Of a DNA stretch of 64,000 nt, positions 1 through 13,000 are shown one piece after another (within the stretch, counting starts at the first letter, position 1; each line of letters begins with the position of its first letter). The notes under the pieces were generated by a model. It was not told the origin of the DNA. It saw only the letters and a list, made by a program, of their open reading frames with translations, and did not search any database. A program made the position numbers and the translations under genes. The stretch spans positions 4,170,381 through 4,234,380 of the forward strand of contig NC_037646.1 of the NCBI RefSeq assembly GCF_003254395.2. The letters are read 5' to 3'. The stretch comes from Apis mellifera (taxonomy: Eukaryota > Arthropoda > Insecta > Hymenoptera > Apidae).

Positions 1-1190
1 AAAGGATAGTTATCCAAAGAGAATAATCGGTGGCTTTCACGCGAAACGAGCACGCCTAAAGTCTAAGCACGATCTTCTACACCCACCGGTTGACCAAGAT
101 TCGATGGATCAACATTTCGCCGTGTTTACCGGGGCGGAAGATGACCATTTCGAACGCGTTCGAGTATGACTCGTGTACACTTAACTCGAACGGGCGGACT
201 TATTCGAGGGTTTCTATCGCGGTCGATGCTCCAAATCTCGAATTCACGTCAACGGTGACGTTAATGTATGCCGATTATCCCACGAGATCGGTAAAGTCCA
301 ACCTATCGTGATAAAATTACCACTTACTTACTTGTTTTACCGTTCCAGGTGACCGCTTTAGAGCACATCTCTCTTGGGAAATTATAAACACCAAATTATC
401 GTGTCGTCCATTGATATGTAACCGTGTAACGTTTATTCTTCTTGTAATTTTATTTTTATCATGAAAATTTTCCACTGGTCTCCCCTCGATTTTATAATAA
501 TTGGAATATTCCTTTTTAAACGTCCGAATCGATGATTCTGAAAACAATGTTGGATAATAATAGACTGGATTGATAATTACGCGATTAAAGATTATTCCTC
601 GGACAATTCTCGACAAATATCTCGTATTATACGAGGCACAAGGAATAGGGGAGGACGGACAAAGGAAGGACGAGTGTCTGTTCGGCAGACAGGACGAGAT
701 TTGACGAGGATCGCCAGATCGCCTTGGAGTACCTTTGATCCGGTGTGCAATGGTCAGCAGACGCCTGTACCGGGTTGAGAAAGTACAATCGATAAGTTCG
801 TTGGCCGATCTTCTTTTCCGGGGATAACTACCACTCGGTTTCCTGCTGGACGAGCAGTCTAACAGAAGTGACCCACGGTGCCAGGAATCTTCCGAACGGC
901 CGATCAATAATCCACGGGCCTGGATGAGAGGAGAGAACATTGACAACGCCGTGGGAAACGGCTGATAACTAATAACTCGAGGGGCCCTAACGGGGTCGAT
1001 GCCTTTGAATCGGGTTGGGAAAGGAGAAGAAAGCAAATTTAACCCCCTTTATACTCTGACGTTCCGCGCTGTCCATTCATTCGCAATGGCAGGCCATCGG
1101 ATACCTTCTCGATTCAGCCAATGTTTGATACGTTTTTTATCTGCGTACAATGTCAATCGTTGCATCCTTCTTTTTAATTCTGCATAGAAT
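1..1190. other. G+C-richer patch, no recognised gene
   Basis: A patch with abundant CpG. The minus strand is open for 239 codons from a TTG at 1036 to 317 (206 codons from its first ATG). The plus strand is open from 90 to 311. Neither translation resembles a family I know; both are rich in Arg and Ser, as shadows in CpG-rich DNA tend to be. I cannot exclude an exon at the left edge. Confidence 0.5.
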
Positions 1191-2347
1191 TTTGGGGGAA
1201 GTAAGGAGTAAGGTAAAAGATAGATTTGAATAATTTAAATATTACACAGTGATAATTTGAAACGAACATGTAGAATATCTTTGTTTGAACGTATTTCTTC
1301 AAAGTTCGTAGATATTAATAGTTTAGTTTTCTTGTGTTGTGTTTACTCTCCTCTTCCAAGAAATTTTCAAATATATTCTAACTCTCTTGTTGTACTGCTT
1401 TGAACGTGATAACAGAAGGCAAACATAAATATACAAATCTAAAATTTGTCTATGTCCGTGAACACAAAAGAGCGAAAGTTCAAAGTAATACGTTTCAAAG
1501 AACGTGTATTCAACTTCAAAAATTGTATTATACCCGAAAAATTGGTAACTTCTTCGTGAAATAATAATTTCTTTTTGCAACTTCGTTACTCGAAAAGAGG
1601 ATAGGAAATTTCAAATAGGAAAGCTTTTGAGAATAATAAAATATTTAATTATAACAATAAATAATAAATTATAACGATTTAAAATTAATTCTAATCTGCT
1701 TTACTTATCTTTAATAATTAGATCGAGAAAGTTTCACGAATTTATAGAAAATTCATACGATATGCAAAATAAAATAAGGAAAGTATTATAATATTTCAAT
1801 TCTTCAAACATATCTTTCTTAATTCTTAAACTAAATCATCCTCCTTCCTTCACCCTTCAAATTTTTATTATATACCACTCCATCCCCCAATATCAATCGA
1901 TTAATTCATCCCTAATCACATCTTCTGAAATTCACGTAACCAAATCTTCCCCCCGATAACGAACTATGTACTTGTAGCATACTCATCCCTTCCCTCTTCA
2001 CTGCTCGACGGCGTACAAGTTCAATAACGTGGCCGCACACGAACATTATGCACGGGTACAAAGTAGGTTTTTGGTAACGTGATAGATTGTCGTGTAACTA
2101 CGCGAAAAGGGCGTTATCGAGGGCCGCGTTGGGCGCAAGGCTCTTGACACCACTGAAAGATAACCAACAGCCGAATAGCCCCGAGTCCTGACGGGCCGGA
2201 TGAAACTTAGATCACTTGCCTGCCGTTCGTGAAGATAAACTCCCCGAGATAAACTCGAGGATCTTGGAAAACCGCGGCAAGACCGATGGTTTACGCTGTC
2301 TCCGCACTGCATCGAGACTCGATTCTCCGTTTCGCTCGCCTCCAATT

Positions 2348-2367
2348 CCCTCCCTCCCTCCCTCCCT
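2348..2367 (+). repeat. (CCCT)n microsatellite
   Basis: About five CCCT units lie in a G+C-richer pyrimidine-heavy patch. The open frames reported on both strands here are side effects of the biased composition. Confidence 0.85.
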
Positions 2368-3465
2368 GGCTGGCTTCTCGGCTCTGCTGCACCCTCTGGG
2401 TGTCCTCTTCTCGAGATCGGCATCCGTGTCTCTTCTCAGAGATGCATCCACTCGCTGTAGATTCGTTTCTGCATCAGCTTTACCCATTCCGTGAGAAACT
2501 GTCTCGCATCAATCCCCTCTCTCGATTATTTTATTTATTTGTCCCGACGTTTCTTGTCATCACAGGAGCGAGAAAATATGTATTTTTTTATGTTTATTGA
2601 TTTTTGATAAATGAAAAAGTTAGGTATACTTTTACTTAATTGGCTAAAAATGAATTATAAGGTTGTAGATTTCTAGATCTTTTTTGGAAAAATTAATATA
2701 AAATAGTAAAGTGTTGGGAATAATTTAAAGTGGAAGGAAGCAGAAGTGAATTTCAAATATTGATAAATTGTTTCCTCGAGTAATAACAAATTTGAGAATT
2801 TGTCGATGAGCAAAGAATTTTTCGAAAATTGTATTTGTTCATTCAGTAATTCTTGATTCGTATTTAAAAATATATATCTTGAAATGATTTTTATTTAAAT
2901 TTAAGAAGGATGGTTCATCCTCGAGGTAATTTTTCTTGGACATCAAAGACCCAATGAAATTCGTCTTTGTAATATCGCAAATAGAATCGGAGTAAATCGT
3001 ACGGACGCTCAGTCGGCAGTAAACTCGAAATGGCTCCCGTCGCAAAGTACGCCATAAGTCCGATCGATCTTTGCATTTACCGTGACGTTTTACCTCGTTC
3101 CTCAGAATTATTTATTCCTTCTGACGACGTCTCGTCGAAACGTTGGTTCCTTGGCAAAGTAGCTAGTCACGCGTAAACTTACGTATTTTAGAAAGATAAA
3201 GAATCAAATATACATCGGGCAAGAGCGTACGAGCAGTTCTAATATGAAAAAGAATGATAAAATATTACGAAAAATTCTACTTTTTCGAAATTTGACGAGC
3301 TAGTTGGTCACACAGTCTGATGAATACAAATGGTAGAATTATTCCAACGAAAAATTTTCCCCGTGCAATCTTATTTTTATCTCGTTTATATCTAATTTAT
3401 ATTTAATTCCATTGATTAAATGGATATATTACTTATGTAGATTAATGCTTTGTAGAAATCTTCAT

Positions 3466-3480
3466 TGTGTGTGTGTGTGT
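3466..3480 (+). repeat. (TG)n microsatellite
   Basis: Seven TG units followed by a T-run. Confidence 0.9.
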
Positions 3481-3994
3481 TTTTTAATGAGTTAATAAGC
3501 AAATGGAAACCAAAACCTTTCGTGTTGTTTAATACGTTTTTTCTACGAAACACCACTAATGAGAATTAGTTTAAAGCTCTCTACTCTGGAAGAACTACGT
3601 TTTTCGATAGTGTAAAGACAATATATAAAATTAAACGATTTAAATTAATTATTCAATTTTTTTAGAAAAGAAATTCAAGATGAATCTCTCTCTCTCTCTA
3701 ATTATATCCAAATACACAAATTCTCATCCATTATATTCGTCGTTTCAAATTGTTCTTCTGTTCCTATTTCGCTTCATCTATCTCTTAAATACTTAGAATA
3801 CTTTTTAACAAAAATACATAAACTTTTCTCATCGTTTCGATATTCAGAATCCATCCTCCGCAAATGTTCACAAGATTTTTACAAAAAAAAACGTAAAAAT
3901 AATCTTGACCAAATATTCGCGATTCCGTTTATGGACATCGAAAGTCGTATACACACAGTTCGACAATAAACGTTAAACATCGATTACGGTAATT

Positions 3995-4034
3995 GGGGGG
4001 AGGGGGAGAGGAGAGTTGAAGAGGAGGGGGGAGG
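3995..4034 (+). repeat. G-rich purine tract, possible G-quadruplex
   Basis: Two pairs of G-runs (six and five G, then six and three G, each pair separated by one A) are joined by a purine-rich loop of about 19 bases. Four runs of at least three G on one strand meet the minimal requirement for a quadruplex, but the middle loop is long. Confidence 0.4.
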
Positions 4035-4375
4035 GTCACGTTCGTTGCGGCTATAATACGTACCGCAGCCGCATAAGCGGGCAAATTCATGGCTGTATAT
4101 ACGTTAAATAATCCGTTTAACGATCGACGTGGTTCGGGCGAGGGGCTTACGTACGATATAAAACAATCCCGGTTTTATCAAGCCACGCGACACCGATTCA
4201 CCTGTATTTCTCTTCTCTAACCGGCTCTCGAATGTAACGTATTTCCTCTCGTTATTAATTATTCGATGTGCGACAATGGAATAGAAACGGTCGTTGTAGT
4301 CGTTGGTCGAGTGATTCGATACGGTTTCCGGCACGGTTTTTACGGAGTATTAATCGCAGTGTCGCGAAAAGGAAG

Positions 4376-4402
4376 GAGAGAGAGAGAGAGAGGGAGAGGG
4401 AG
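4376..4402 (+). repeat. (AG)n microsatellite
   Basis: An uninterrupted AG run grades into GGGAGA repeats. It continues the purine asymmetry that begins near 3995. Confidence 0.9.
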
Positions 4403-6710
4403 AAAAGGTTGAAACGGAAACGGAAGAAGTGGAGCGGATAAAACTGATGACGGATGTACGTGTATTAACAAGAATGAAAAAAAAAGAAGACGATTAATAG
4501 CATCCTTTTGTAAGGATGTTTGTTCAAGGAATTATCTATCTGTGAGATTGATTTGCTGTTTATCTTTTTTTTATCGTGTTCAAGGTAAAAAATTGTGTCT
4601 TATTGTTGTGTATTTTTAGATGTTTTTAGGGGTTGGTATCTTCAGAATTATTTCTTAAAGTGCTATTACGTTCTTTTTAAAAGAAAGAATTTCTGAAAGA
4701 AGCTTAGAGGAGAGAAGTTTTCTACTTTTATAAATTTACGAGATATTTTAATTATAATAATAGAAAATTTTGTACAATATTATTAAAATTTATTCGATTT
4801 AAAATTTATTTCATTTAGACGGAAAAATAATAATATATCGATATAATTTGAAAATAATAATAATATTTTACACGTTTCGTTAACAATTGTGATTTGGAAA
4901 AATAATCTATCGGTTGGTTTCACGTGCAACGTTATCCGCTAATAATAGCTTAGCTTTAAAACGATAGATAGCGATAGAACCAATATCACGATAGCGGAAA
5001 TCTGGTTTTAACCATTGAATGCTTTTCATCGATATTGTTTCTTCCTCCATTTATACGAGTTCAATTTTACGATATATTAAAGTATCTGAAACGATGGACA
5101 ACAGATAATTAGAGAATTATAATTATGAAAATTTTATGAAATATCTCTTTGATGAATATAATTATTGTTATTATTATATTGATAAGTATTCGCTCGAATA
5201 CGCACAAGGAAAAGATAGAGTAATTGTGTTCTATTGTTATTGATCAAAGGTGAAACCTTTTGTTTCACGAAGAATAAACACTTGTCAGATATTAAAGATA
5301 TTTTTATGTAGAAAATATTTATACGTACTTGCAACTTTAAAGATAAAGATGAAATCAGGTTGTAAAAATTCATATATTAATTTAATTATAATTTTATTCT
5401 GCAACAAAAACGAATCAAAAAAAAACTTGATTAATATATTTATAAACCAATATTATTGAAACAATATCATTACGAAATAAAACATGATATTAAAACGAAA
5501 TATTGTATTGTCTTTTAATTGATCAGACATTTTTATTTTTATCTTTTATTTTTTCTTTTTCACAATTTTGACGCAATTTATTTAAAAATAAATCACATGT
5601 ATTATTAAATTATCAAGCGACACGAGACTAATTATTTTATTAAAGTAGCATTGAAACTTTTTAATTAACAAAAAACTCACGTTTCATAATATTTTTAATT
5701 CCTAATTTCTTTTTTCTACACGTTTCACTCATTTATTCCGTAAAGAGGCGGAAAGAAGAAAACACTAAAGAAAGAGGTTAAATGACGGAGAAATTAAATC
5801 AACAATTAGCAAGGGAAATAACTTCATTTCACAGAATTGAACTTCTAATAAACTAAATTAATTTCCATCTTTCTATCCACTTCTTTTTCTCTTCTCTCCC
5901 AACCCCTCACTATCCTTCACTTCTTGATACAACATCAACAAACACACGTTAAACGAAGGTGATTCGTCGTATTAAAATTAATTTGACACATTCTTAGAGA
6001 CGAAGGCGAGTGCACAGATCGATCGTTTGCAAGGTATCGCGATTCGAAAATTTAATTTATACGACGCGGCAACACGCGAAGCTTTGGGGATGAACGCGGC
6101 GTGAAACGAATTACGCACGGCAAGTACATAACACCGGCAAACAGAGCTAAATTTCCAATATTGTGAATCGGTGAACGGGCCAGTAAGAGAAAATCGAGTG
6201 GGAATTCTTGAGCGTATCCCTTCCCATCCTGCTTTTTTTCCATTGATTCTGATTCATACGCGAATTTCTCTACGAGCTACGTGCTTTCGTTTGGGAAATT
6301 TTTTTTCTCTAAAACCTTTGTTCACTTTGACTTCCTAGAATTTTGACACCTATGATTTCCAGTTTTCCAGATTAATTTATAGGCTCGAATATAATGGATC
6401 TATGCGTGATGGAGGATTTTTGGACGAAGGATAATCTGAAAATAAGAAAAGAATAAACAAGTTTGTTGTTGTATAAACTAGAATATAGAGACTTGTATTA
6501 ATGGTTCATACGTATCGTGCAAATCGTAGAAAAGATATTGAAGATTTTTGTAAACTGCTCGTTCGTTCGGATTTGAAGATTACTGCTTGAACGAAGATCG
6601 AAATAGATTTCTTTGATATTTTCAAGAATTATTCAAAGCTTATAGAAATTTCTTTTTTCAATGGTAGTATTTTTAAATTCGTAGCAATAAATTATTAGGA
6701 ATATAAATAG

Positions 6711-6730
6711 TTCTATTCTATTCTATTCTA
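6711..6730 (+). repeat. (TTCTA)n pentanucleotide repeat
   Basis: About four copies of a TTCTA unit in A+T-rich DNA. Confidence 0.8.
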
Positions 6731-8689
6731 AAACTATTAAATTGAACTCAAATGATCGATTTCATATTTTTCATTTTTATAATTATTTTTGTGTATATTT
6801 TCATTAATTTTCTATCCAACCTTTGTCAAATATTAATTTTGTTAAATAAAAGCATAACATTTTTATCCTAATATATTCATGAATTAAATTTGCATTAAAG
6901 TTTCTGATATTAACATGCAAGGATAATTTTAATATAGCATTAAAAGCCGTTGCCGTTAAAATTTATCGTATTCCGTTGAGAACTGGCGTTTGCCGTAACT
7001 TTATTCGTTCTTTTTCAACAAAAAGAGTAGGAACAAACGGAATTTCATTTTGAAACGTTTCATCAGAAACTTTGTTGCCTACCGTTAACGAGATAAAACG
7101 ATTCGAGGATAAGCGGCGAACTATTACATTCTTCATTTTTGAGGACATTAATCATTTTCACGGAGCATTCGTTGGAACCGATTTCGAGATTCATCCCCGG
7201 ATATCATGGTAAAAAATATATCGTATACTTTTACACGGGCAAGCAGTTTCGTAAATAGCATATCGCTATGCGTTTGGTTTATCTTGGTCGAAAGTTTCTC
7301 GAATAACGCAGAACGAATCGTTGAATGGATTGAATTCATTTCAAGCAAAAAGCAATAACATAATTGTTGAATGATGTTAATTCGAAAGAAAGCGATAAGA
7401 AGTTCAAAGTGATCATGATGAAGTGACATGTAAGAAAAGGAATATAATCTTAATATAGAAAACTATTATGAAAAATATTTTATTTGATTTATCGTGGATA
7501 TCGATTAATTGAAATAAACATATATTCTGAAAATTCAATACACGAGATAATTAATTTGATATTATTAAACTTAAACTATCGTATTGCATTTTTCGAATAA
7601 TTTGAATATATTAATTCATTGGTTGGAAAGTATAAGTGATTATAAATTTTACTAATTGTGATTATATATATATATAATAAATAAATGTATGAAGGTATTA
7701 ATGAATCAAAAGATATTACTCTGTATATGAAAATTATTACACAATTTAATTTATTATAAAGAAAATTTAATTAACGAGAAATTATATAATAATACAAAAT
7801 GAAACCAACAATATTTAAGGATAGAGCATGTGAAAATGATTTAATATTTTATATGAATAATTGCTAGTTTATAATTAAAACGGAAAACAAAATAATTATT
7901 GCGTTGACATTAATTTTACTTTTACAAATGAATATTATTGTATTTAATTATAAATACTTTTCAAATAATATTATTATATTTATTAATATGTTATAATTTC
8001 TCAGAATTAAAATAATTCAAAATTAAATCAATTAAATATTTGACAAATTTCCAACGTTATTATTTATAAAAATATTATCCAAATTTCATTTTTCCAAGAA
8101 AAATTAAATTCTTTTTCTATTTCAAAGGATTTGTTTATTGTTTGGTCAATGATAATTATTCTTATGGCTTGATTAATTTATGCTCTGTGATTGATTAATA
8201 TTTTTTTATTAATAACTCATTAACAAAGTCGTAAAGAAAAATTGTTGCTCGAAATTACTTCAGGAATTTCCAAGTTACACTTCTGGCATATTCTGTATGC
8301 AATATCAATGGTATATACATTAAATCTTCCAATATTTATTGGTGGTAAACTTGAGGCTTTGCTGAATTTGAATTTTCCGAAAAAAAAATACAATATTTCA
8401 AGTGTAGCGACACGATAGAATGGATGCTCATATCGTTTGAACCTTTGACCCGATGAGGCTAGCTTTTCAATCGTGGATGTAACAGTATGCCCCACCCATT
8501 TCCATACATACGTTATGTACGTTTTTTTTTTATCGACACAAACTATTTGAAAAAAAAAAAAAAGTTAGGTCATTTATTCAGCGAACCTGTTGCCTGGCAG
8601 CAATCCACTTTTACAATTCTCTGATCACTAGAAAGTATGAAATAAAACTATCGTTCTGGCTTTTCGATTCGTTAGAAACGGATCTACAC

Positions 8690-8718
8690 TTTTTTCTTTT
8701 TTTTTTTTTTTTTTTTTT
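8690..8718 (+). repeat. poly(T) tract
   Basis: Long T-run with a single C interruption. An A-run at 8550-8563 lies about 130 bases upstream; I see no retrotransposon body attached to either. Confidence 0.9.
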
Positions 8719-8900
8719 GGATGCACGCTGCAAAGAATTCCAGAAATAGGGACGGTTCCGACATTCTATTTCATTCATTTATTTTCAAACGATGCACAAA
8801 CTATTTTATTGGGAACGCTTCAATTTTTTTTCAAAACTTTGTGCCGACGATTTTTTCGAGATAGTTCAGTTATTAATATTTCTGACAAATATGAATGCAA

Positions 8901-8940
<40 letters not shown>
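8901..8940. repeat. (AT)n microsatellite
   Basis: About 14 uninterrupted AT units with ATAC/GTAT edges. The short open frames across it are poly-(Ile-Tyr) artefacts. Confidence 0.95.
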
Positions 8941-8942
<2 letters not shown>

Positions 8943-9400
8943 CGATCGGATTTGTTTTAAGCCTTATGGCAAATTAAATACTTTTTTATGAATCTGTAAA
9001 ATATTAAAGCTTATATATAGAATATAATCAATAACTGAGGCACATATTGCAGATAAAATTAAACAAAAAATTATTACGAAAGAATTTTGTAATATTCGAC
9101 GAGCAATTTTTTTTCCTCTCAAATACATCAATGATTGATTTTTTACATGGATTAATTGCTCGTGTCATTTTATAAAAGGTAATAACATTCTCAAAACGAT
9201 TTAACATTAACATTCTTCCATTTAAGAAAGAAGAAAATCATTGATTGCATTTCACATCTACGTGCATTTCATCTACACCGAAGAAAAAGAACGCATCACA
9301 GAATAATAAACGTTTGTTAAAAAAAGTATAAAGATTTTCCTTTACAATCTTTCTCTAATTTCACTCAAAAAACAAATCTGTATCGTTCCAATTAAAACTC

Positions 9401-10060
9401 ACCATATTCAATTTCAAGACCTAAGATGATACCTCGTATACCTCGTTCGAGGCTGCACACAGGTCAAAGCGTTTTCCCCTTTAAAGCGGAAACGCGTGCA
9501 CATGGTTAAAATGATGTCGCGTTTACGCTTTGCACTGGATCTGAGCGCCTTTTCCACGGCACGCTCCATTAAGAGGCCGTTTCCTCTCGCGAGCATCGAG
9601 GGCGTCGGGCGCCAGAAGGAAGAGGAGGCGATTGGAGGCGGCGAACATCAGTCAGCATCACTTGTCATCGTTTGAGCGATGAGCAACGCGCCGGTTTACA
9701 CGCCCTCACTTCCGACAGATATTATGCGAAACGAGGGAGGGGGGGGAGTGTTCCTCTCGCTCCTCCCTTCCCCCGACGCGCCTTTTGCGCGGCTATAAAT
9801 TTATGCTTCACCCCCTCGAGAGAAAGATGCGCGAGGAAATAGTGAATATCGTGGAAAGAAGGGAAGCCGAAGACGCAACGGAACTCGCTGAGTAATTTAC
9901 CGCATTAATAATATCCGAGAACCGACTCTTCTTCTGAATATAGCACTTAATCCAAGAGTGAAGTAAGACGGGTATATAAGTACTCGTCGCTGCACCAACT
10001 TCTTGCGGACACTTCTGATCGGCGAGTACTATCCACTTGTAGTGTTAATTTATGTGTCGT
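9401..10060. other. G+C-rich, CpG-rich patch, no recognised gene
   Basis: One of the more G+C-rich patches. It contains a G-run near 9737-9746 and two TATA-like motifs (9794 and 9973). It could be a promoter region, but no exon was identified on either strand. Confidence 0.5.
9973..9980 (+). promoter_or_regulatory. possible TATA box
   Basis: TATATAAG sits in a G+C-richer patch, where an AT-only motif stands out. A second TATAAAT lies at 9794-9800. I see no clear initiator at the expected spacing and no recognisable coding sequence after either, so both may be chance. Confidence 0.15.
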
Positions 10061-13000
10061 TTGAAATTCAATGTTGTTCTTTCTTCCAATATTGGAGATT
10101 ATAAATATTTCATTATTTTTATTTATTCTTTTTTTTTTCATTCTTTTCTTTATTGTTCATTGTCTCAAATCTGAAGAGCGTGATTTTTGATGAATTCTCA
10201 TATTGATTCTTATATTGATGACGTTGGAAATTTAAAGTTTTGTACTTGCATTGAGAATAATTGCGTCAATTAATAGTATCAATTATTTCTGGTGTATATG
10301 CTTATTAAAATAGATTTTCTTTCTTCAATTATTATTCGTAATTTTATGCTATATTGTTTGCTGGAAATATGTATAGAATGGTTGATTATTCATTCTGCGC
10401 ATTTTCATAATAATAATTGATTACAAAATGAACAATAATTTTGAAATGTGGAATTAAATTTCTTGATACTTCGTGTAAATACACTCTCCTTTCATAAAAT
10501 TCATAACCCTCAACAACGGAAAACACGAAAATACATATTCCCTCATTAAAGATAACAATCGCCAGTCATTTCGAAATAAATAATGCAAAGAAATTTTATC
10601 CAGAGGAAAGATGAGGAGGAAAAGCGAATATAATGACGAATGATGCTGCAAAATAAAATCATAGTACTGAATCCTTACTTTTCTTTTTTTTTTTTTTCTT
10701 TTTCGTGCGCTCACTTGTTTATTCGACGTTCCATTATCTATCCCAATAGCGGAATGGTATATCCATATATTGTTGACCTGGATGCTACAATGTGATTCTG
10801 CACCGACATTTCGTTCTTTCTCTTCCTTTTTCGCTTCTTCCCTTCCTTCCTGCAGCCTCGTTTCTCTTACCTCATATTCGAGAATCAGGACACAGGGAGG
10901 GCCCCGGCTATTATTCCGGGGAATCACTTTATTCCGATTATTTCCAATCTGCCGACGATAGGTGGCGTTTTATGTGGTCATGGAGCCAGCTGACTCGATT
11001 GCTAGGATGGTTACTGGCTCTGCTCACTGGTTGGCTGAAATGTTAGGCAAGGAAAGGGTTCATATTGGCAGAACTAAGAAATCGTGGATTTAATCGTGGT
11101 GAAATTTTTTTATATTCTCGAAATTGATGGCGAAATGGAATTTGGGAATCTTTGAATTATTACATCAAGTGCAAATGTTGTAGAAAATTAATATTAATAT
11201 TTGCAAACAATGAAATTTAAAATTTTTTTGGAATTTGGAATTTTAAAAAGTATTCTTTTTCATGGACAAAGTAGAATTTTTAATTAATCGTATCATATAA
11301 TATAATAGAAAAGATAGATGTGTGAATTCAACAAATTGCGTGTCTCTAATATTGAAGAAATTGTGATGGATTATTTTTAAAACTGTCAGAGAGGGATTTA
11401 TTCTGTTTGGTTACTTCTTTATGTACAAAGTATTCTGCTTGGAGGTATAATTGATAATATCGATTGAATTTTTTTTATATTGTTTTTTATGTTATTTAAA
11501 ATCATTTTAGAATAGAATTTATTCTGCAATTATCTTAATTAAAAAAAAATTGCACGTATATTCAATTCTTCAAATTCTCGATAAAAATTATATCGAAGGT
11601 GATTTTATTTAACGATTAGAAATGTTAGATTTTTTTAAAAATAAGATTAGTTTGCAAACGAACGCAATCATTTGTATGCTTTTACGTTGACAGTAACTGG
11701 GCTTCAACACCCTCGCAAATATTGATTTTCGCGAAAATTGATTTGGACAAGTGTTGCGCTCATTCAAAATGAGCTATTCAACATTTTTTATCATCCGTTA
11801 TTTGTATAATCTACGTTTAATCGAAAATCAGTTTCTCTCTATGATAAAAATTAAACAGTTTTGCGGTAAAAATCTACACACGTGTCATAATGTATGACAA
11901 TCGATATGGCTTTTAATTTATTTTTTCTAGTGTTTCAATTTATTTTGCTTCTAAAATGAATCACCAATTTCAACATTTTCAACATTTTATAATCAAATAT
12001 ATATTTAATTTTATGGATATAACATTGATTTCTTTAAAATTCATTTGCGATATTTTATTAAAAATTATTGGGCAAACACAAAAATTGTATTCAAAGTATC
12101 ATATATTCCTCGGTGGCTCAGGTCAGATCTATTTTAGCACTTGCCAAAGTGCTCAAGAAACTTTGTAAATCTGTGTTGCGATAAAGCTATTTACGAAACG
12201 TACTCCACGTCGATACCTTGAACCGGAATCCAACAGCTATCCCGATACAACCGAAATCGATATATCTTTTTTTGTCGAATCATCGCGCTGTGATGGCGGT
12301 TCCCGGTTTTATGTACTTTATTCAACGGCGGAATTCTCAGAATCGCGAGAGATTCGATGTTGGGAAAGAATCAGCGAACATTGGAACATCTTCCGGCCGA
12401 GGGCTGATTCAGTGGTAAAGTTCGAAGCCACAGTCGTGAAAGAAATATACAAGGAACGAGGATCCCCTTTCCATCGATGGAGCCGACCAGTCTGATCCAT
12501 GAAAAGGGCCAACTCCTCGTTGAAACGAGGCTTCTTACGAACTATCGTTATGTACCTTCCACCGTTTCCCGGCTTCTTTTATGGCCAGTGAAAAACAATT
12601 CGTCTCGTATAAAACGACCGACAATTTCTAAAAGTTGACCACCAGGGATAGAAACTCAGGCCTGTCTCTTTTTCTGAAATTAGTATGATTTTTGTGAGCA
12701 AAAAAGCTAAGGTTTCGATCGTTCAACTTATGGGAATAGACGTGATTTGATGATTCACAGATGTCTATTTTTTAATATCAATTATTTACGATTTGAAAAG
12801 TTATAAATAAATATTTTTGATCGTATAAAAATTTTGAACGAACGAAGTTAATCTTAATATCGAATAAAATTACATACACAATATAAAAGTAAGTATTTTC
12901 CTCAGAATTTTATTAAAGGGAATTATTTTCTTCTTCAAGAGATTAAAAGTATTTGATATAAAACTTAATTCTTAAGATACACAAAATTATTAATACATAG

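Larger units (their letters stand above)
1191..3994. other. gene-free stretch, mostly A+T-rich
   Basis: A+T-rich sequence interrupted by a pyrimidine-heavy, G+C-richer patch at about 1990-2520 containing the (CCCT)n run. Open frames on both strands of that patch reflect composition. Another modest patch lies at 2980-3180. No RNA gene or element was recognised. Confidence 0.6.
4035..9400. other. gene-free A+T-rich stretch
   Basis: Apart from small G+C-richer islands at about 4035-4450 and 5990-6250, this is long A+T-rich DNA with short repeats. All open frames are under 100 codons and show no family resemblance. It fits intron or intergenic DNA. Confidence 0.65.

Noticed and set aside
8792..8991. 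Ile-Tyr repeat open frames on the plus strand
   Set aside because: They translate the (AT)n microsatellite.
12136..12153. AGCACTT-GCCA-AAGTGCT stem-loop
   Set aside because: The seven-base stem with a four-base loop does not extend outward and matches no RNA family I know.
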